Below are positions 34,773 to 45,554 of a stretch of 64,000 nucleotides of DNA, piece after piece; within the stretch, counting starts at the first letter, position 1, and each line of letters begins with the position of its first letter. The DNA is from Salinivibrio sp. ES.052 (GTDB lineage: Bacteria; Pseudomonadota; Gammaproteobacteria; Enterobacterales; Vibrionaceae): NCBI RefSeq assembly GCF_900141775.1, contig NZ_FSRI01000002.1:391001-455000 (forward strand), read 5' to 3'. Made by a program: the position numbers and the translations under genes. The notes under the pieces were generated by a model. It was not told the origin of the DNA and searched no databases. It saw nothing but the letters and a program-made list of their open reading frames with translations.

Positions 34773-36599
34773 ATGACCAAAATACAAACAGATAAATTAA
34801 GAAATATCGCCATTATTGCCCACGTTGACCACGGTAAAACCACGCTAGTGGATAAGCTGCTTCAGCAATCCGGTACGCTGGCTTCCCGCGGTGAGGTGGA
34901 AGAGCGTGTCATGGACTCAAACGATATTGAGAAAGAGCGTGGCATCACCATTTTGGCGAAAAACACCGCCATTAACTGGAATGATTATCGGATTAACATC
35001 GTTGATACCCCTGGGCACGCCGATTTCGGCGGTGAAGTTGAGCGTATCATGTCGATGGTTGATTCGGTATTGCTGGTTGTGGATGCGGTTGATGGCCCAA
35101 TGCCTCAAACCCGTTTCGTGACCCAAAAAGCCTTTGCTCATGGCCTTAAACCTATTTTGGTCATCAACAAAATTGACCGTCCGGGCGCACGTCCTGATTG
35201 GGTCATGGATCAGGTGTTCGATCTGTTTGACACCTTAGGTGCAACAGACGAGCAGCTCGATTTCCAAGTGGTATATGCGTCAGCCCTGAATGGCTGGGCA
35301 AGCTTGGATGAAGCCACCGTAGGTGAAAATATGGAGCCACTGTTCAACGCCATCGTTGATAACGTGGACGCGCCGGATGTTGACATCACCACTCCTTTGC
35401 AAATGCAGGTGTCTCAGCTCGATTACAACTCATATGTCGGTGTTATCGGCGTCGGTCGTATCACGCGTGGCTCGGTAAAACCGAACCAGCAGGTGACGAT
35501 TGTCAGTGCCGATGGCAGCAAGCGTAACGGCAAAGTGGGCAGTGTGTTGGGCTACCTAGGCCTTGACCGTACCGATGTCGCTGAAGCCTCTGCGGGCGAT
35601 ATTATTGCGATCACTGGGTTGGGTGAACTGAAAATTTCAGACACGATTTGCGATCCAAGTAACGTTGAAGCGCTACCGCCACTGACCGTTGATGAGCCGA
35701 CAGTCACCATGACGTTCCAAGTGAATACATCACCGTTTGCCGGTTTGGAAGGTAAGTACGTGACGTCACGCAATATCCTTGAGCGCTTACAAAAAGAGCT
35801 GGTACATAACGTGGCTCTGCGTGTTGAAGAAACCGATAACCCGGACAAGTTCCGAGTGTCGGGTCGCGGTGAGCTGCATTTGTCTATCCTGATCGAGAAT
35901 ATGCGCCGCGAAGGCTTTGAGCTTGCCATGTCTCGCCCTGAAGTGATCATCAAAGAAGAAAACGGCGAAAAATTCGAACCCTTTGAAACCGTGACCATCG
36001 ACGTACTCGAAGAGAACCAAGGCGGGGTGATGGAAAGTATCGGCCTACGTAAAGGTGAACTGACCAACATGCTGCCAGACGGTAAAGGCCGTGTGCGTAT
36101 GGACTTTGTGATGCCGTCACGGGGTCTGATTGGTTTCCAAACCGAGTTTTTGACCCTGACGTCAGGCTCTGGCCTGATTTACCATACGTTTGATCACTAC
36201 GGTAAATTCAAAGGCGGTGATATTGGCCAGCGCAATAACGGTGTGTTGATTTCCAATGCTGCCGGTAAAGCACTGACCTATGCACTGTTTAACCTACAAG
36301 ATCGCGGTCGCCTGTTTGCTGAGCACGGTGACGAGGTGTACGAAGGCCAGATCATCGGTATTCATAACCGCGCGAACGATCTAACGGTTAACTGCCTGAA
36401 AGGTAAGCAGCTCACCAACGTGCGTGCATCAGGAACCGATGAAGCTCAGGTGCTGAGCCCTGCGATCAAGTATACTTTGGAGCAAGCGCTTGAGTTTATT
36501 GATGACGATGAACTGGTCGAAGCGACACCAGAGAGCATCCGTATTCGTAAAAAGCTGTTGACTGAAAATGATCGTAAGCGAGCTGGCCGTAAAGGTTAA
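34773..36599 (+). CDS. typA: ribosome-associated GTPase TypA/BipA
   Basis: A 608-residue translational GTPase (E. coli: 607) needed for growth at low temperature and under stress, acting in 50S assembly. G1 is AHVDHGKTT, the switch I region is KERGITI, G3 is [10 protein letters not shown] and G4 is [10 protein letters not shown]. Domains II, III, V and the BipA-specific C-terminal domain ([21 protein letters not shown]) follow in the usual order. Divergent from glnA, as in E. coli. A strong terminator lies 40 bases downstream. Confidence 0.98.
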   Translation: MTKIQTDKLRNIAIIAHVDHGKTTLVDKLLQQSGTLASRGEVEERVMDSNDIEKERGITILAKNTAINWNDYRINIVDTPGHADFGGEVERIMSMVDSVLLVVDAVDGPMPQTRFVTQKAFAHGLKPILVINKIDRPGARPDWVMDQVFDLFDTLGATDEQLDFQVVYASALNGWASLDEATVGENMEPLFNAIVDNVDAPDVDITTPLQMQVSQLDYNSYVGVIGVGRITRGSVKPNQQVTIVSADGSKRNGKVGSVLGYLGLDRTDVAEASAGDIIAITGLGELKISDTICDPSNVEALPPLTVDEPTVTMTFQVNTSPFAGLEGKYVTSRNILERLQKELVHNVALRVEETDNPDKFRVSGRGELHLSILIENMRREGFELAMSRPEVIIKEENGEKFEPFETVTIDVLEENQGGVMESIGLRKGELTNMLPDGKGRVRMDFVMPSRGLIGFQTEFLTLTSGSGLIYHTFDHYGKFKGGDIGQRNNGVLISNAAGKALTYALFNLQDRGRLFAEHGDEVYEGQIIGIHNRANDLTVNCLKGKQLTNVRASGTDEAQVLSPAIKYTLEQALEFIDDDELVEATPESIRIRKKLLTENDRKRAGRKG

Positions 36600-36639
36600 T
36601 CGTACTCACATCGTGATGTGACAACACCACGATACGATC

Positions 36640-36666
36640 AAAAAGGCACCTTCGGGTGCCTTTTTT
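36640..36666 (+). terminator. typA terminator
   Basis: AAAAAGGCACC/GGTGCCTTTTTT with a stable TTCG loop. Confidence 0.92.
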
Positions 36667-36785
36667 GTCTGAGAAACAAGGGGTAGAAAACGCGCTGGGG
36701 CTGGAATTGCTCATACAGGCAACGCCTTAGTTATAAATCATGTACACTCATTACGCTTAAGCTAACACAAGGTTAAGGTGGAAGG

Positions 36786-37751
36786 ATGCGCAAAATAAGG
36801 CTCCAGGATCAGGCGATTTGGCGTCATCGCTACGATTGGTTAATGGCGATGCTGACACATCTATGGCGGCGCATGGGCGAAGATAGACTGACCGTTAGTG
36901 CGGGCTATATGGCTTACGTGACATTGCTCTCCTTGGTGCCTTTAGTCACTGTGGTATTGTCGGCATTTTCAAGTTTTCCGGGATTTTCTGAGGTCGGTGG
37001 CACCTTACAACAGTTTGTGATTAATAACTTTGTCCCGGCAGCGGGAGAGGTCGTGGCGCGCTATCTCAATGAGTTTGTCGCCAATGCCGGAAAAATGACA
37101 GCGGTGGGCGTCAGCTTTCTTTTTGTCGTTGCGATTATGCTTATCTCTGCGATCGACAAAAGCTTAAACCACACATTTAAAATACAAACTAAGCGACCAA
37201 TGATGATCGCTTTTTCCATTTACTGGATGGTGCTGACGTTGGGGCCGATACTGATTGGGACCAGCATTGCATTGAGCTCGTATTTGACGTCGTTGTCGTT
37301 ACTACAAAGTGGCATCGCCAATGATTTATTAACAACCTTACTCAGGGTACTTCCTTTTCTTCTGACCACACTGACATTTATGGGGTTGTATACTCTAGTG
37401 CCGAATACGCGGGTGCGGCTTCGTCATGCCCTGGTGGGAGCGGCAGTTGCGAGTGTGCTCTTTGAGCTGAGTAAGAAAGTGTTCGCCTTGTATGTGACTC
37501 ATTTTCCGTCCTATCAACTCATATATGGCGCATTAGCCGTGGTGCCGATCCTCTTCGTATGGGTGTATTTTAGTTGGTGTATTGTGCTGTTTGGTGCTCA
37601 GGTTACGGCCACGCTCAGAGAGTCAGACCGTTGGTGGCCTCGCATGGATTCTTCTGAGAGCCAGGACGCACTCGCCAGTCAAGGGGATCGGGATAACGCC
37701 CCAAGATATAATAAGGAGCAGTATGATTGCCTTAATTCAACGCGTGAGTGA
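36786..37751 (+). CDS. yihY: YihY/BrkB-family inner membrane protein
   Basis: A 321-residue membrane protein of the UPF0761/YihY family (once misassigned as RNase BN). It has six hydrophobic segments and the family motifs [19 protein letters not shown] and [19 protein letters not shown]. The transport role is unknown. The ribosome site AAGG-TGGAAGG precedes the ATG. Its last 29 bases overlap dtd, so the two are probably one operon, as in E. coli. Confidence 0.93.
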   Translation: MRKIRLQDQAIWRHRYDWLMAMLTHLWRRMGEDRLTVSAGYMAYVTLLSLVPLVTVVLSAFSSFPGFSEVGGTLQQFVINNFVPAAGEVVARYLNEFVANAGKMTAVGVSFLFVVAIMLISAIDKSLNHTFKIQTKRPMMIAFSIYWMVLTLGPILIGTSIALSSYLTSLSLLQSGIANDLLTTLLRVLPFLLTTLTFMGLYTLVPNTRVRLRHALVGAAVASVLFELSKKVFALYVTHFPSYQLIYGALAVVPILFVWVYFSWCIVLFGAQVTATLRESDRWWPRMDSSESQDALASQGDRDNAPRYNKEQYDCLNSTRE

Positions 37752-38157
37752 AGCCAATGTCACAGTTGATGGTGTGAGCACGGGCGCCATTGGAAAAGGG
37801 TTGGTGGTGTTACTGGGTGTTGAGAAAGGTGACACGGAGACTCATGCCGCCAAACTCGCGCATAAAGTCGGTGGCTATCGTGTCTTTGAAGATGACGCCG
37901 GGAAGATGAATTTAAATGTATCACAAGCCAGTGGTGAATTGCTGGTGGTGTCACAATTTACGTTAGCGGCGAACACCACAAAAGGCATGCGTCCGAGTTT
38001 TTCAGGAGCCTCACCGCAAGAAGCAGAGCGATTATACGAAGTGTTTTGTCAGGCTTGCCGACAAACCGGCTTTAAGACGCAAACTGGGCAATTTGGCGCG
38101 GACATGAAAGTGTGCTTAGTGAATGATGGCCCAGTGACATTCTGGCTTCAGGTTTAG
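37723..38157 (+). CDS. dtd: D-aminoacyl-tRNA deacylase
   Basis: A 144-residue DTD that hydrolyses D-amino acids (and misacylated glycine) from tRNA. Both active-site motifs are visible: SQFTL and the cross-subunit Gly-cisPro motif in [10 protein letters not shown]. Start at 37723 ([11 protein letters not shown]) has a strong AAGGAG 5 bases upstream and gives the family length (145 in E. coli); the longer frame from 37582 lies inside yihY and is rejected. Confidence 0.96.
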   Translation: MIALIQRVSEANVTVDGVSTGAIGKGLVVLLGVEKGDTETHAAKLAHKVGGYRVFEDDAGKMNLNVSQASGELLVVSQFTLAANTTKGMRPSFSGASPQEAERLYEVFCQACRQTGFKTQTGQFGADMKVCLVNDGPVTFWLQV

Positions 38158-38184
38158 AGAGACGCCTAACAAGGAGAGACAGGC

Positions 38185-39129
38185 ATGTTTAGAATTGTGA
38201 CACCGCGCTCAGAGGAAGAGCTTGCGCGCTATTATGACTTCCGTTATCGGATGTTACGAGAACCTTGGCATTCTCCTCGTGGCTCAGAACGTGATGCATA
38301 TGATGTGAGTGCGTATCATCGCATGATAGTGGACAGTGATGATGCCCCCGTCGCGATCGGACGCTTGTACCTCACGCCAGATAATGATGGTCAAATCCGT
38401 TATATGGCAGTATCGCCTGATTACCGAAACCGTGGTCTCGGGGCGTTAGTTTTGATGGCACTGGAGTCGTTAGCACGACAAGAAGGGGCAAAACGCCTGG
38501 TTTGTCGTGCGCGAGAAGAAGCGGTGAGTTTTTATGCCCAACACGACTTCATCAGCCAGGGCGATCTGAGCGATGAACGTGGCCCCATTCGTCATCAGCA
38601 GATGGTTAAATCGTTAGACCCGTTATCGGACGTGGTGCGTCGACCTGAGTGGTGTACGGAGCTACAGCAGCGTTGGCAAGCACAAATCCCGATCAGCGAC
38701 AAAATGGGGGTTCAGATCAGCCAATTTACCGGTTATAGCTTTGAGGTCTGTGCCAATTTGAATGCCAATTTAAACCCGCGCCAGACCATGTTTGCAGGTA
38801 GCATATTTAGCCTGGCGACCTTGGCCGGGTGGGGAATGGTATGGCTGTTAATGAAGGAGCGTCAACTGAGTGCTGATATTGTCCTCGCCGACAGCCATAT
38901 TCGTTATCGCCGCCCTGTGGCGGAACGCCCAAGAGCCAGTGTGTCACTGGATAGCCTGAGTGGTGAGCTAGACAGGCTTGAAAACGGACGCCGAGCACGT
39001 GTCACCTTGGAAGTGGAGTTTTTTAGTGGCGATGAAAAGGCCGGTGTTTTTACAGGCACCTATGTCTTATTACCGTCAGAGGATGGCGCCACGGCCCAGC
39101 CTGCGCCTCAGTTAGCGTTACTGCGTTAA
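38185..39129 (+). CDS. yiiD: bifunctional GNAT acetyltransferase/thioesterase-like protein YiiD
   Basis: A 314-residue two-domain protein. The GNAT domain (about 1-140) has the acetyl-CoA motif YRNRGLGALVL and VSFYAQHDF. The C-terminal YiiD_C hotdog domain (about 165-305) has GSIFSLATLAGWGMVWLLM. In E. coli this gene (also called fabY) follows dtd and has been linked to fatty acid synthesis initiation when FabH is missing. The stop overlaps the convergent AsmA-like gene by 4 bases. Confidence 0.9.
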   Translation: MFRIVTPRSEEELARYYDFRYRMLREPWHSPRGSERDAYDVSAYHRMIVDSDDAPVAIGRLYLTPDNDGQIRYMAVSPDYRNRGLGALVLMALESLARQEGAKRLVCRAREEAVSFYAQHDFISQGDLSDERGPIRHQQMVKSLDPLSDVVRRPEWCTELQQRWQAQIPISDKMGVQISQFTGYSFEVCANLNANLNPRQTMFAGSIFSLATLAGWGMVWLLMKERQLSADIVLADSHIRYRRPVAERPRASVSLDSLSGELDRLENGRRARVTLEVEFFSGDEKAGVFTGTYVLLPSEDGATAQPAPQLALLR

Positions 39130-40967
39130 CGGATACGCGGAGCCGTGTGTTGAAAAATGGGCCAATTGATTAGTCGTGGTGTATCACCCTGTAGCTCCCC
39201 TGTTATCAGCCCACGGTCGGCTTCGATGGAAAGAGACTCAAAGGGGAACGCTTGCTCTTGCCGGGTGCCTGAGCGTTTATCACTGAACCAAATGGCAATA
39301 CGCTCAGACCAATCTTTATCGGGATCCACATTGGCTTGAGCATCGAACAGCACGATTTCCATCTTGCCATTCAGGCCCACACTGAAGCTTTCTTTATCCG
39401 CGGCCAGTCCCGACCACTCCCCCTCGATATCATGGAAGCCGCTGAGTGGCAGAGGCCAGTTAAACCAATCTTGGTAAATCGACAGGGGGATTTGTAAGCC
39501 ATCTACCTGTAATGCCCAAGGTTGGCTCGGGGTGTTTATATTCCACTGCCCAGACGCGGCGAGTTGGCCATCAGGAAAGCCGAGGAGCAATTGATGAAGC
39601 GTTATCTTGCCATCATTAGCATCAAGGCGTAAATAGGGCTCTGCTAGCCATTGATGATTGATGCTGGCGTGGTTGGCACTCGCGGTAAGCACGCCATTGG
39701 TAAGCTGCCATTGTTTACGGTGGTGTAACCGTAAAGTGCGACCATCGACATCAATGCCACTGATTTTTACCGGAAACTGCGTGGATAAAGCCAGCCACTC
39801 GTTGTGCTTGAGCGATAAATCGGTAATAGAGAGGCGGTCTGGCCAGTTGGGGAGCGTTTGGATGAGAGGGGCAAGTATCGGTTGGCTCAGGGTGAGCCCA
39901 TTGGCTTGTAATCTGTCTATCTGCCAATCACTGTCAGAAAACTGTCCGGACAAGGCGATAAATCCCTCTTGCCATTGGCTTGTTAATTGATTGATTACCC
40001 AAGTTTCTCCGTGGCGTTCGATGTCACCCAGGGGCTGTTCCCAGGTTTGTTCTTGCCAACGGACATAGTCTGCGTTGAACGACGCACGCAGTTGAGGCTG
40101 TTGCCACCAGGGGGTATGAGGCGAAAACCGTAGTTGTTCGGCGGAGAGAGTCAGGTTATTGATGGATAACGTATTGGTGTCGGCACTGAGCTGGCGAATA
40201 TCAGCACGTTCAATCGTCAAGGTCGTGGTGTCAGGCCATCGCGATAGCGTCTTGATAAGGCGTTGGTGAGTTTGCTCACTGTCAATGATCATATCGCTAA
40301 CGGTCAATTGCGTTAATGCGAGCGTCCCAGGTTGCCAGGTACCTTGTGCGCTGAAAGCCGCCCGTTGCCATTGAAAAGATACGCCATTGAGCTGCCAGCC
40401 TGATGGCGTCGGCATCGCATCTAGCAGCAGTTGGGAAAGGCGAAGCCCTTGCCAATTGACCTGTTTTATCTGCCATTGCACCCGACCACTGACCTCACCA
40501 ACCGGTGATTGACCTTTACGCCAATCATCAAGTTGTGCGCTAACCTGGCTCGCTTGCCAGTTTGATCCCTTGATAGTGAGATTGTTGAATAACACGCGTC
40601 CAATGCTGAGCGTTTTGGGCAGCATATTGAGATGGGGAACGGCATGATCAGTAAGATTGAGGGTGAGACCATCAATTCGTGCCCACTGAAGATGCGATAT
40701 TTGGTTGGACGAAAACTGAATTTGGATCGTATCGGCCTGCCAATGTTGGCCATCGCGTTGATAGTCAGGCTGCGTCAGTGAAAGAGTCAGTGGGTGACGC
40801 CAATGATAATGGATTTGCTTAACGGTGAGCTCACCAGGCACTAACGGCGTTACCAAGGTATGGAACAGCTGGGTGCTGTGGCGAGTATGAAGTATCACCA
40901 CTATAACCAGTAGGGCAGTGACACTGAGAATAACGAAGCTGGCAAACAATTTGGCCAGAATGCGCAT
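39126..40967 (-). CDS. AsmA family protein
   Basis: A 613-residue protein anchored by one N-terminal transmembrane helix (about 9-27), with a long beta-rich periplasmic region made of repeated strands of the form WxxxxxLxLxxP, as in AsmA-type bridge proteins. AsmA-like proteins are thought to carry phospholipid across the periplasm; the individual role of this one is unknown. The last part (LPLSGFHDIEGEWSGLAADKESFSVGLNGKMEI) resembles the conserved AsmA C-terminal block. It lies between yiiD and pckA, as in vibrios. Confidence 0.8.
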   Translation of the reverse strand: MRILAKLFASFVILSVTALLVIVVILHTRHSTQLFHTLVTPLVPGELTVKQIHYHWRHPLTLSLTQPDYQRDGQHWQADTIQIQFSSNQISHLQWARIDGLTLNLTDHAVPHLNMLPKTLSIGRVLFNNLTIKGSNWQASQVSAQLDDWRKGQSPVGEVSGRVQWQIKQVNWQGLRLSQLLLDAMPTPSGWQLNGVSFQWQRAAFSAQGTWQPGTLALTQLTVSDMIIDSEQTHQRLIKTLSRWPDTTTLTIERADIRQLSADTNTLSINNLTLSAEQLRFSPHTPWWQQPQLRASFNADYVRWQEQTWEQPLGDIERHGETWVINQLTSQWQEGFIALSGQFSDSDWQIDRLQANGLTLSQPILAPLIQTLPNWPDRLSITDLSLKHNEWLALSTQFPVKISGIDVDGRTLRLHHRKQWQLTNGVLTASANHASINHQWLAEPYLRLDANDGKITLHQLLLGFPDGQLAASGQWNINTPSQPWALQVDGLQIPLSIYQDWFNWPLPLSGFHDIEGEWSGLAADKESFSVGLNGKMEIVLFDAQANVDPDKDWSERIAIWFSDKRSGTRQEQAFPFESLSIEADRGLITGELQGDTPRLINWPIFQHTAPRIR

Positions 40968-41060
40968 GAATAGACCCTATCAAGGCGACGAATAGGTCTA
41001 AGATTGGCGCAAAAATGCCCTAACTTCAACTATTAGCCCATATGAATATTTCACGTTGAT

Positions 41061-41088
41061 GCCCCATACCGCGAGGGCGGTACGGGGC
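41061..41088 (-). terminator. pckA terminator hairpin
   Basis: A 12-bp stem (41061-41072 with 41077-41088) and 4-base loop. The one mismatch on the plus strand becomes a G-U pair in minus-strand RNA, which supports a role for pckA. No T-run follows, so strength is uncertain. Confidence 0.55.
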
Positions 41089-41095
41089 AAACGGA

Positions 41096-42724
41096 CTAAT
41101 CGAGCTGCGGACCTGCCGATACTAAGGCTGCCCCTTCCGTCGTATCCGTATATTTATCGAAATTATTGATAAAACGTTGTGCCAAGTCTTTGGCTTTACT
41201 TTCCCATTGCAAAGGATCCACGTAGGTATCGCGAGGGTCGAGAATACCATCGTTCACTTCCTCCAATGAGACCGGGATTTCCAAGTTAAACACAGGAATG
41301 ACTTTGGTCTCCGCTTTTTCGATGGAGCCGTCCAAGATAGCGTCGATAATGGCGCGGGTATCTTTAATGGAAATTCGATCACCGGAGCCATTCCACCCAG
41401 TATTCACCAAGTAGGCCTCCGCGCCTGCCGCTTCCATTCGCTTCACTAACACTTCAGCGTATTTTGTTGGGTGTAAGGTGAGGAAGGCAGCGCCAAAAGC
41501 CGCAGAGAAAGCCGGTGTCGGTTCGGTAATACCGCGCTCAGTCCCCGCCAACTTAGCTGTGAAACCAGATAAGAAATGGTACTTAGTTTGCTCTGGCGTT
41601 AATTTTGACACCGGTGGCAGTACGCCAAAGGCATCTGCTGACAAGAAGATCACCTTGTTGGCATGGCCGCCTTTTGATACGGGTTTAACGATATTATCGA
41701 TGTGATAAATCGGGTAGGAGACGCGGGTGTTCTCTGTTTTGGAGTTATCGTCAAAGTCGATACGACCATCACTGCGAACGGTGACATTCTCTAAAAGCGC
41801 ATCGCGACGGATGGCGTTGTAGATGTCAGGTTCAGCGTCTTTCGATAACTTGATGGTTTTGGCGTAGCACCCGCCCTCGAAGTTAAAGACACCATGATCA
41901 TCCCAGCCATGTTCATCATCCCCTATCAGCTGGCGTTTGGGATCGGTAGACAGGGTGGTTTTACCTGTTCCCGACAGACCAAAGAAGATAGCGACGTCAC
42001 CGTCTTTGCCCATATTGGCAGAGCAGTGCATGGAAGCGATATCTTGCAAGGGCAAGAAGTAGTTCATCATCGCAAACATGCCTTTTTTCATTTCACCGCC
42101 ATACCAGGTGCCGCCAATCAGCTGTACCCGTTCGGTGAGATTGAAAACGGTAAAGTTTTCTGAGTTTAACCCTTGCTCGCGCCATTTGGTGTTCACACAC
42201 TTGGCACCATTCATCACCACAAAATCGGGCTCAAAGTCTTTGAGTTCTTCATTGGTTGGGCGGATAAACATATTTTTGACGAAGTGTGCTTGCCACGCGA
42301 CTTCGGTGATCACGCGAATGCGTAATCGGGTATTCGGGTTGGCGCCACAATAGCCATCAATCACGAATAAGCGTTTGCCTGAGAGTTGATGGGTGACCAG
42401 TGCTTTGAGATCTTTCCACACGGCGTGATCAATGGGTTTGTTGTCGTTCTTTCCTTGATCAGACCACCATACAGTATCGCGGGTAGTGTCATCGCGAACA
42501 ATGTACTTATCTTTTGGGGAACGACCGGTAAAAATACCTGTGTCTACTGACACCGCGCCGAGCTCGGTCACCACGCCTTTTTCATAGCCTTCCAGCTCAG
42601 GTTTGGTTTCTTCCTCGAACAACTGCTCATAAGAGGGATTACGGATAACTTCTTTGACATTTTCCAGACCATGACGGGAAAGATCGATGTCAGCGACCTC
42701 GGGTTCGACGTTCAGGACAGTCAT
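41096..42724 (-). CDS. pckA: ATP-dependent phosphoenolpyruvate carboxykinase
   Basis: A 542-residue PEP carboxykinase that converts oxaloacetate to PEP for gluconeogenesis. Signature residues: Walker [14 protein letters not shown], the metal-binding [20 protein letters not shown], and the substrate arginine in ENTRVSYP. Start at 42724 (MTVLNVEPE) has a strong AAGGAG; the extension to 42814 has no counterpart in the family. The promoter is at 42830-42858, with a palindrome on its -35. Confidence 0.97.
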   Translation of the reverse strand: MTVLNVEPEVADIDLSRHGLENVKEVIRNPSYEQLFEEETKPELEGYEKGVVTELGAVSVDTGIFTGRSPKDKYIVRDDTTRDTVWWSDQGKNDNKPIDHAVWKDLKALVTHQLSGKRLFVIDGYCGANPNTRLRIRVITEVAWQAHFVKNMFIRPTNEELKDFEPDFVVMNGAKCVNTKWREQGLNSENFTVFNLTERVQLIGGTWYGGEMKKGMFAMMNYFLPLQDIASMHCSANMGKDGDVAIFFGLSGTGKTTLSTDPKRQLIGDDEHGWDDHGVFNFEGGCYAKTIKLSKDAEPDIYNAIRRDALLENVTVRSDGRIDFDDNSKTENTRVSYPIYHIDNIVKPVSKGGHANKVIFLSADAFGVLPPVSKLTPEQTKYHFLSGFTAKLAGTERGITEPTPAFSAAFGAAFLTLHPTKYAEVLVKRMEAAGAEAYLVNTGWNGSGDRISIKDTRAIIDAILDGSIEKAETKVIPVFNLEIPVSLEEVNDGILDPRDTYVDPLQWESKAKDLAQRFINNFDKYTDTTEGAALVSAGPQLD

Positions 42725-42829
42725 AGGTGCTCCTTGGGGTAAGATGTTGTTAACTGTCTTTGTGCTAGCTACCTGAAATGTATCTTCAGGGACTGACTCC
42801 ATACACGATTGCACGCTGGGGCTATTTTG

Positions 42830-42871
42830 ATTGTAGGGTACGGACCACCAGGTGCCATGTCATAGACATGG
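42830..42871 (-). promoter_or_regulatory. pckA promoter with palindromic operator
   Basis: On the minus strand a -10 TACAAT (42830-42835) and -35 ATGGCA (42853-42858) are spaced 17 bases apart. A perfect inverted repeat CCATGTC-ATA-GACATGG (42855-42871) overlaps the -35. A regulator bound there would block the promoter. The regulator is not identified. Confidence 0.55.
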
Positions 42872-42968
42872 TAACGCTTAGTTAAACGTTTGCGCTACCC
42901 AAAGACCTATTATTGTTTGTACAAAAATAATGCGGAAAAAAATGTGAGTTAAGTCGGGTAGAAATAAG

Positions 42969-42996
42969 AAAAAAGCCAGCTTTATGCTGGCTTTTG
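42969..42996. terminator. hslR-hslO terminator
   Basis: AAAGCCAGC/GCTGGCTTT with a TTTAT loop. On the minus strand it is followed by a T-run and ends the hslR-hslO transcript 50 bases after the hslO stop. Confidence 0.86.
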
Positions 42997-43045
42997 AACT
43001 TGGTCAGGCTAGTTTACTTCGAAGCGCTAAAAATGTAGCACGGCA

Positions 43046-43921
43046 TTACTGCATTTGTGAGGTTGAATTCGCGTTTTGATCGAAAATGGCTGCAACATCA
43101 ACATTATCGAAAGCGTAGTCTGTGCCACAGTAATCGCAGTGCAAATGAATGGTGCCCATTTCAGCGACCATTTTATCGACTTCACTACGCTCAATAGCCG
43201 CAATCGCGCTGGCACTGCGCTCACGTGAACAGCTACATTTAAAAACAACATCTTGGGCTGGATACAGGGTTACTTGCTCCTGATGGTACAAGCGATAAAG
43301 CACATCTTTGGCGCTCAAACTGAAAAGTTCATCATTTTTAATGGTGTCAGTAAGCTGAGTTAGATGTTCAAAATCCCCCTCATCACCTTTACCGTCGGGG
43401 AGCACCTGCAGCATCATCCCAGCCGCATGGGGCTTACCGTCGTGCTCACCCGTACGCAGCCAAAGACGAGTCTTTAACTGCTCTGAACGGGTGAAATAAT
43501 CTTCCAGGCACCCTTGTAAGTGGTCAGACTCTAACCCAACAATGCCTTGATAGCGCTCACCATCGACAGGCTCAATGGTAATGATCAGTTGACCTTGCCC
43601 CATCATATCCGTCAAGGTGGCCCCCTCTTTTATCTCGCCTTTGACGCGCGCGGTGCCACGCAGCTGCTGGTGATGATCTCCGTTAATCACGGCGAGAGAG
43701 ACAGGTCCATCGCCTTGAAGCTGGACGGTGATTGAACCGTTAAACTTGAGTGTGGCGGTCAACAAGCTGGTCGCGGCTAACATTTCTCCCAGCAAGGCAT
43801 TGACCGGTGCTGGGAAATCTTGATTTTCCAGTATGCGCTGATAGGTGTCATCGAGCTTGACCAGCTCACCACGAACAGACACATCTTCAAATAGGTAACG
43901 GTGTAGTTGATCGTTTGACAT
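43046..43921 (-). CDS. hslO: redox-regulated chaperone Hsp33
   Basis: A 291-residue holdase chaperone activated by oxidation. The C-terminal zinc switch has the four cysteines as CSC (FKCSCSRER) and CxxC (HCDYCGTDY). The N-terminal chaperone domain begins [16 protein letters not shown]. Start at 43921 (MSNDQLHR) has GGAGAG upstream and gives the standard family length; the frame extends further to 44038 but would overlap hslR. It lies 34 bases after hslR in one operon. Confidence 0.96.
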   Translation of the reverse strand: MSNDQLHRYLFEDVSVRGELVKLDDTYQRILENQDFPAPVNALLGEMLAATSLLTATLKFNGSITVQLQGDGPVSLAVINGDHHQQLRGTARVKGEIKEGATLTDMMGQGQLIITIEPVDGERYQGIVGLESDHLQGCLEDYFTRSEQLKTRLWLRTGEHDGKPHAAGMMLQVLPDGKGDEGDFEHLTQLTDTIKNDELFSLSAKDVLYRLYHQEQVTLYPAQDVVFKCSCSRERSASAIAAIERSEVDKMVAEMGTIHLHCDYCGTDYAFDNVDVAAIFDQNANSTSQMQ

Positions 43922-43955
43922 GCATTTTCTCTCCGGCAATGGCGCGATCGCGGCC

Positions 43956-44363
43956 TTAGTCTGTGCCTTGTTTAAACTTACGAATATCTCGGCGTTGCTT
44001 TTTATCCGGCCGTCCATCAGGACGTGGGTTATGTGCATTTAAGCGACGCATTTCCGTTTCATGCTCGCGTTTGGCGAGGCTACTTTCGGTTTCTTGGTAT
44101 AAAGTCTGTGCTATCGAGGCCCCTCGGCGTTGCTCCGATAATGCCAGCACCGTGAGGGTTTTCTCATCATGACCCTGACGTAGGCGGATCTCTGCACCGA
44201 TTTCGACCATTCTGCTGGGCTTGGCACGTTGACCATTATAGTGCACCTTGCCACCATCAATCATATTGCGAGCAATGGAGCGCGTTTTATAAAAGCGTGC
44301 GGCCCACAACCATTTATCCAACCTGACCGTCGTCAAAGGCGCTGATGTGCTTTTTTTCATCAT
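43956..44363 (-). CDS. hslR: heat shock protein 15, ribosome-associated S4 protein
   Basis: A 135-residue Hsp15. The S4 RNA-binding domain is at the N terminus ([38 protein letters not shown]), and the C-terminal tail is Arg/Lys rich ([15 protein letters not shown]). Hsp15 binds free 50S subunits carrying a nascent chain. Paired with hslO as in E. coli and divergent from the gsp operon. Confidence 0.95.
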   Translation of the reverse strand: MMKKSTSAPLTTVRLDKWLWAARFYKTRSIARNMIDGGKVHYNGQRAKPSRMVEIGAEIRLRQGHDEKTLTVLALSEQRRGASIAQTLYQETESSLAKREHETEMRRLNAHNPRPDGRPDKKQRRDIRKFKQGTD

Positions 44364-44514
44364 TCAACTCCTGCGCAATCTGGATCGGCGACATTAGCAT
44401 AAAATTTACTTTAGAGCAGTATCACAGCATCGCCGTCCCACCTCCCGTCATGGCGGCGAGTTCGATAAAATAAATCCGCTATGACTGAAAAGTCTCAAGA
44501 TCACATTGTGTTTT

Positions 44515-44523
44515 TGCTAGTAT
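44515..44523 (+). promoter_or_regulatory. type II secretion operon promoter, extended -10
   Basis: TGCTAGTAT lies 33 bases before the gspC ATG. It has the extended -10 form and the same sequence as the typA element. No convincing -35. Confidence 0.42.
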
Positions 44524-44556
44524 GCCCAGCTTTTCGTAATCTAATCGTGGAATCTA

Positions 44557-45516
44557 ATGGCTAAAAAGGCCATCAATAGGCATGTGGTGTCATTAATTGG
44601 TTTTAAAAGGATGATTCAGGCAGGAAGCCATCAAAGAAAAATCTCGGTGTCAGCGCTGACACTCGGTCGGGCACGGTTGTGTCTAAATGTGGGTCTAGTG
44701 CTTTTACTGTTTTGGCTGGCTGGACGGCTCGTGTGGAGTGTCTACACGCCTCCCGTGGCGCCTACCCTTTCTGTGGGGAGTCAGGCTGTGGTCAATCAGG
44801 CTGCAGGTGAGGGCGCTTTTTCATTAGCCCCCGCGATTAATGCCCAGTTATTTGGTCGGTATCAGGCCTCTGCGGAACAACAACAGCAATCTGTCAGCCA
44901 AGTCCCCGAAACGCGGTTGCAATTGACCTTGGTCGGGGTGGTCGCGAGTAATCAACCGTCGCGTGCGCTGGCCGTGATCGCCAAAGGCGGTCAACAGTCA
45001 ACCTATGGCGTGGGGGAGCAAGTCAAAGGCACACAAGTCAGTGTCGATCAGGTGTTGTCTGATCGGGTCATTCTTCGTCAAGGCACCCGCCGCGAAGCGT
45101 TATTGATGCCAGGCGTTGAAGCGGACAGTACGCCCCAAACGGTTTTTTCTTTACCCAAGGGGGACACGACGCCCCCAAAGCCGACAATACGCCGAAGGCA
45201 GACCAGCCCTGACTGGCCTGCTGACTTGGCACAACAGTTGACGAAAGATCCGCAGCGCTTATTTGATTATGTCCAGTTAGCGCAGATAGGTGATGCCAAA
45301 CAACTTAAAGGCTTTCGCCTCACGCCAGGGAAAAATCCGGTGCTATTTGAGCAATCTGGCTTACAGCCCGGCGATATCGCCATCGCCATTAACGGTCTGA
45401 CGCTGAGCCGATCGGTGGCGCTTCCCGATATTCTCACCCGTATTCAACAACAGGGCGCGCTTGATTTAATCGTCGAGCGGCAAGGGCAGCAGCATGACAT
45501 TTCGATTCCATTATAA
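44557..45516 (+). CDS. gspC: type II secretion inner-membrane protein GspC
   Basis: A 319-residue protein that links the secretin to the inner-membrane platform. It has a cytoplasmic N terminus, one transmembrane helix (about 46-66), the periplasmic HR domain (TRLQLTLVGVVASNQPSRALAVIAK) and a C-terminal PDZ domain (LKGFRLTPGKNPVLFEQSGLQPGDIAIAINGL). The first ATG is used; methionine 19 is an alternative. First gene of gspC-gspN. Confidence 0.94.
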   Translation: MAKKAINRHVVSLIGFKRMIQAGSHQRKISVSALTLGRARLCLNVGLVLLLFWLAGRLVWSVYTPPVAPTLSVGSQAVVNQAAGEGAFSLAPAINAQLFGRYQASAEQQQQSVSQVPETRLQLTLVGVVASNQPSRALAVIAKGGQQSTYGVGEQVKGTQVSVDQVLSDRVILRQGTRREALLMPGVEADSTPQTVFSLPKGDTTPPKPTIRRRQTSPDWPADLAQQLTKDPQRLFDYVQLAQIGDAKQLKGFRLTPGKNPVLFEQSGLQPGDIAIAINGLTLSRSVALPDILTRIQQQGALDLIVERQGQQHDISIPL

Positions 45517-45554
45517 ATCATCACAACCGCCTCGCGCGGCGTTAGGAGTGTGAC

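Noticed and set aside
42930..42960. CRP site upstream of pckA
   Set aside because: Only one half-site (ATGTGAG) is visible and it is about 120 bases upstream of the promoter; too weak to report as a feature.
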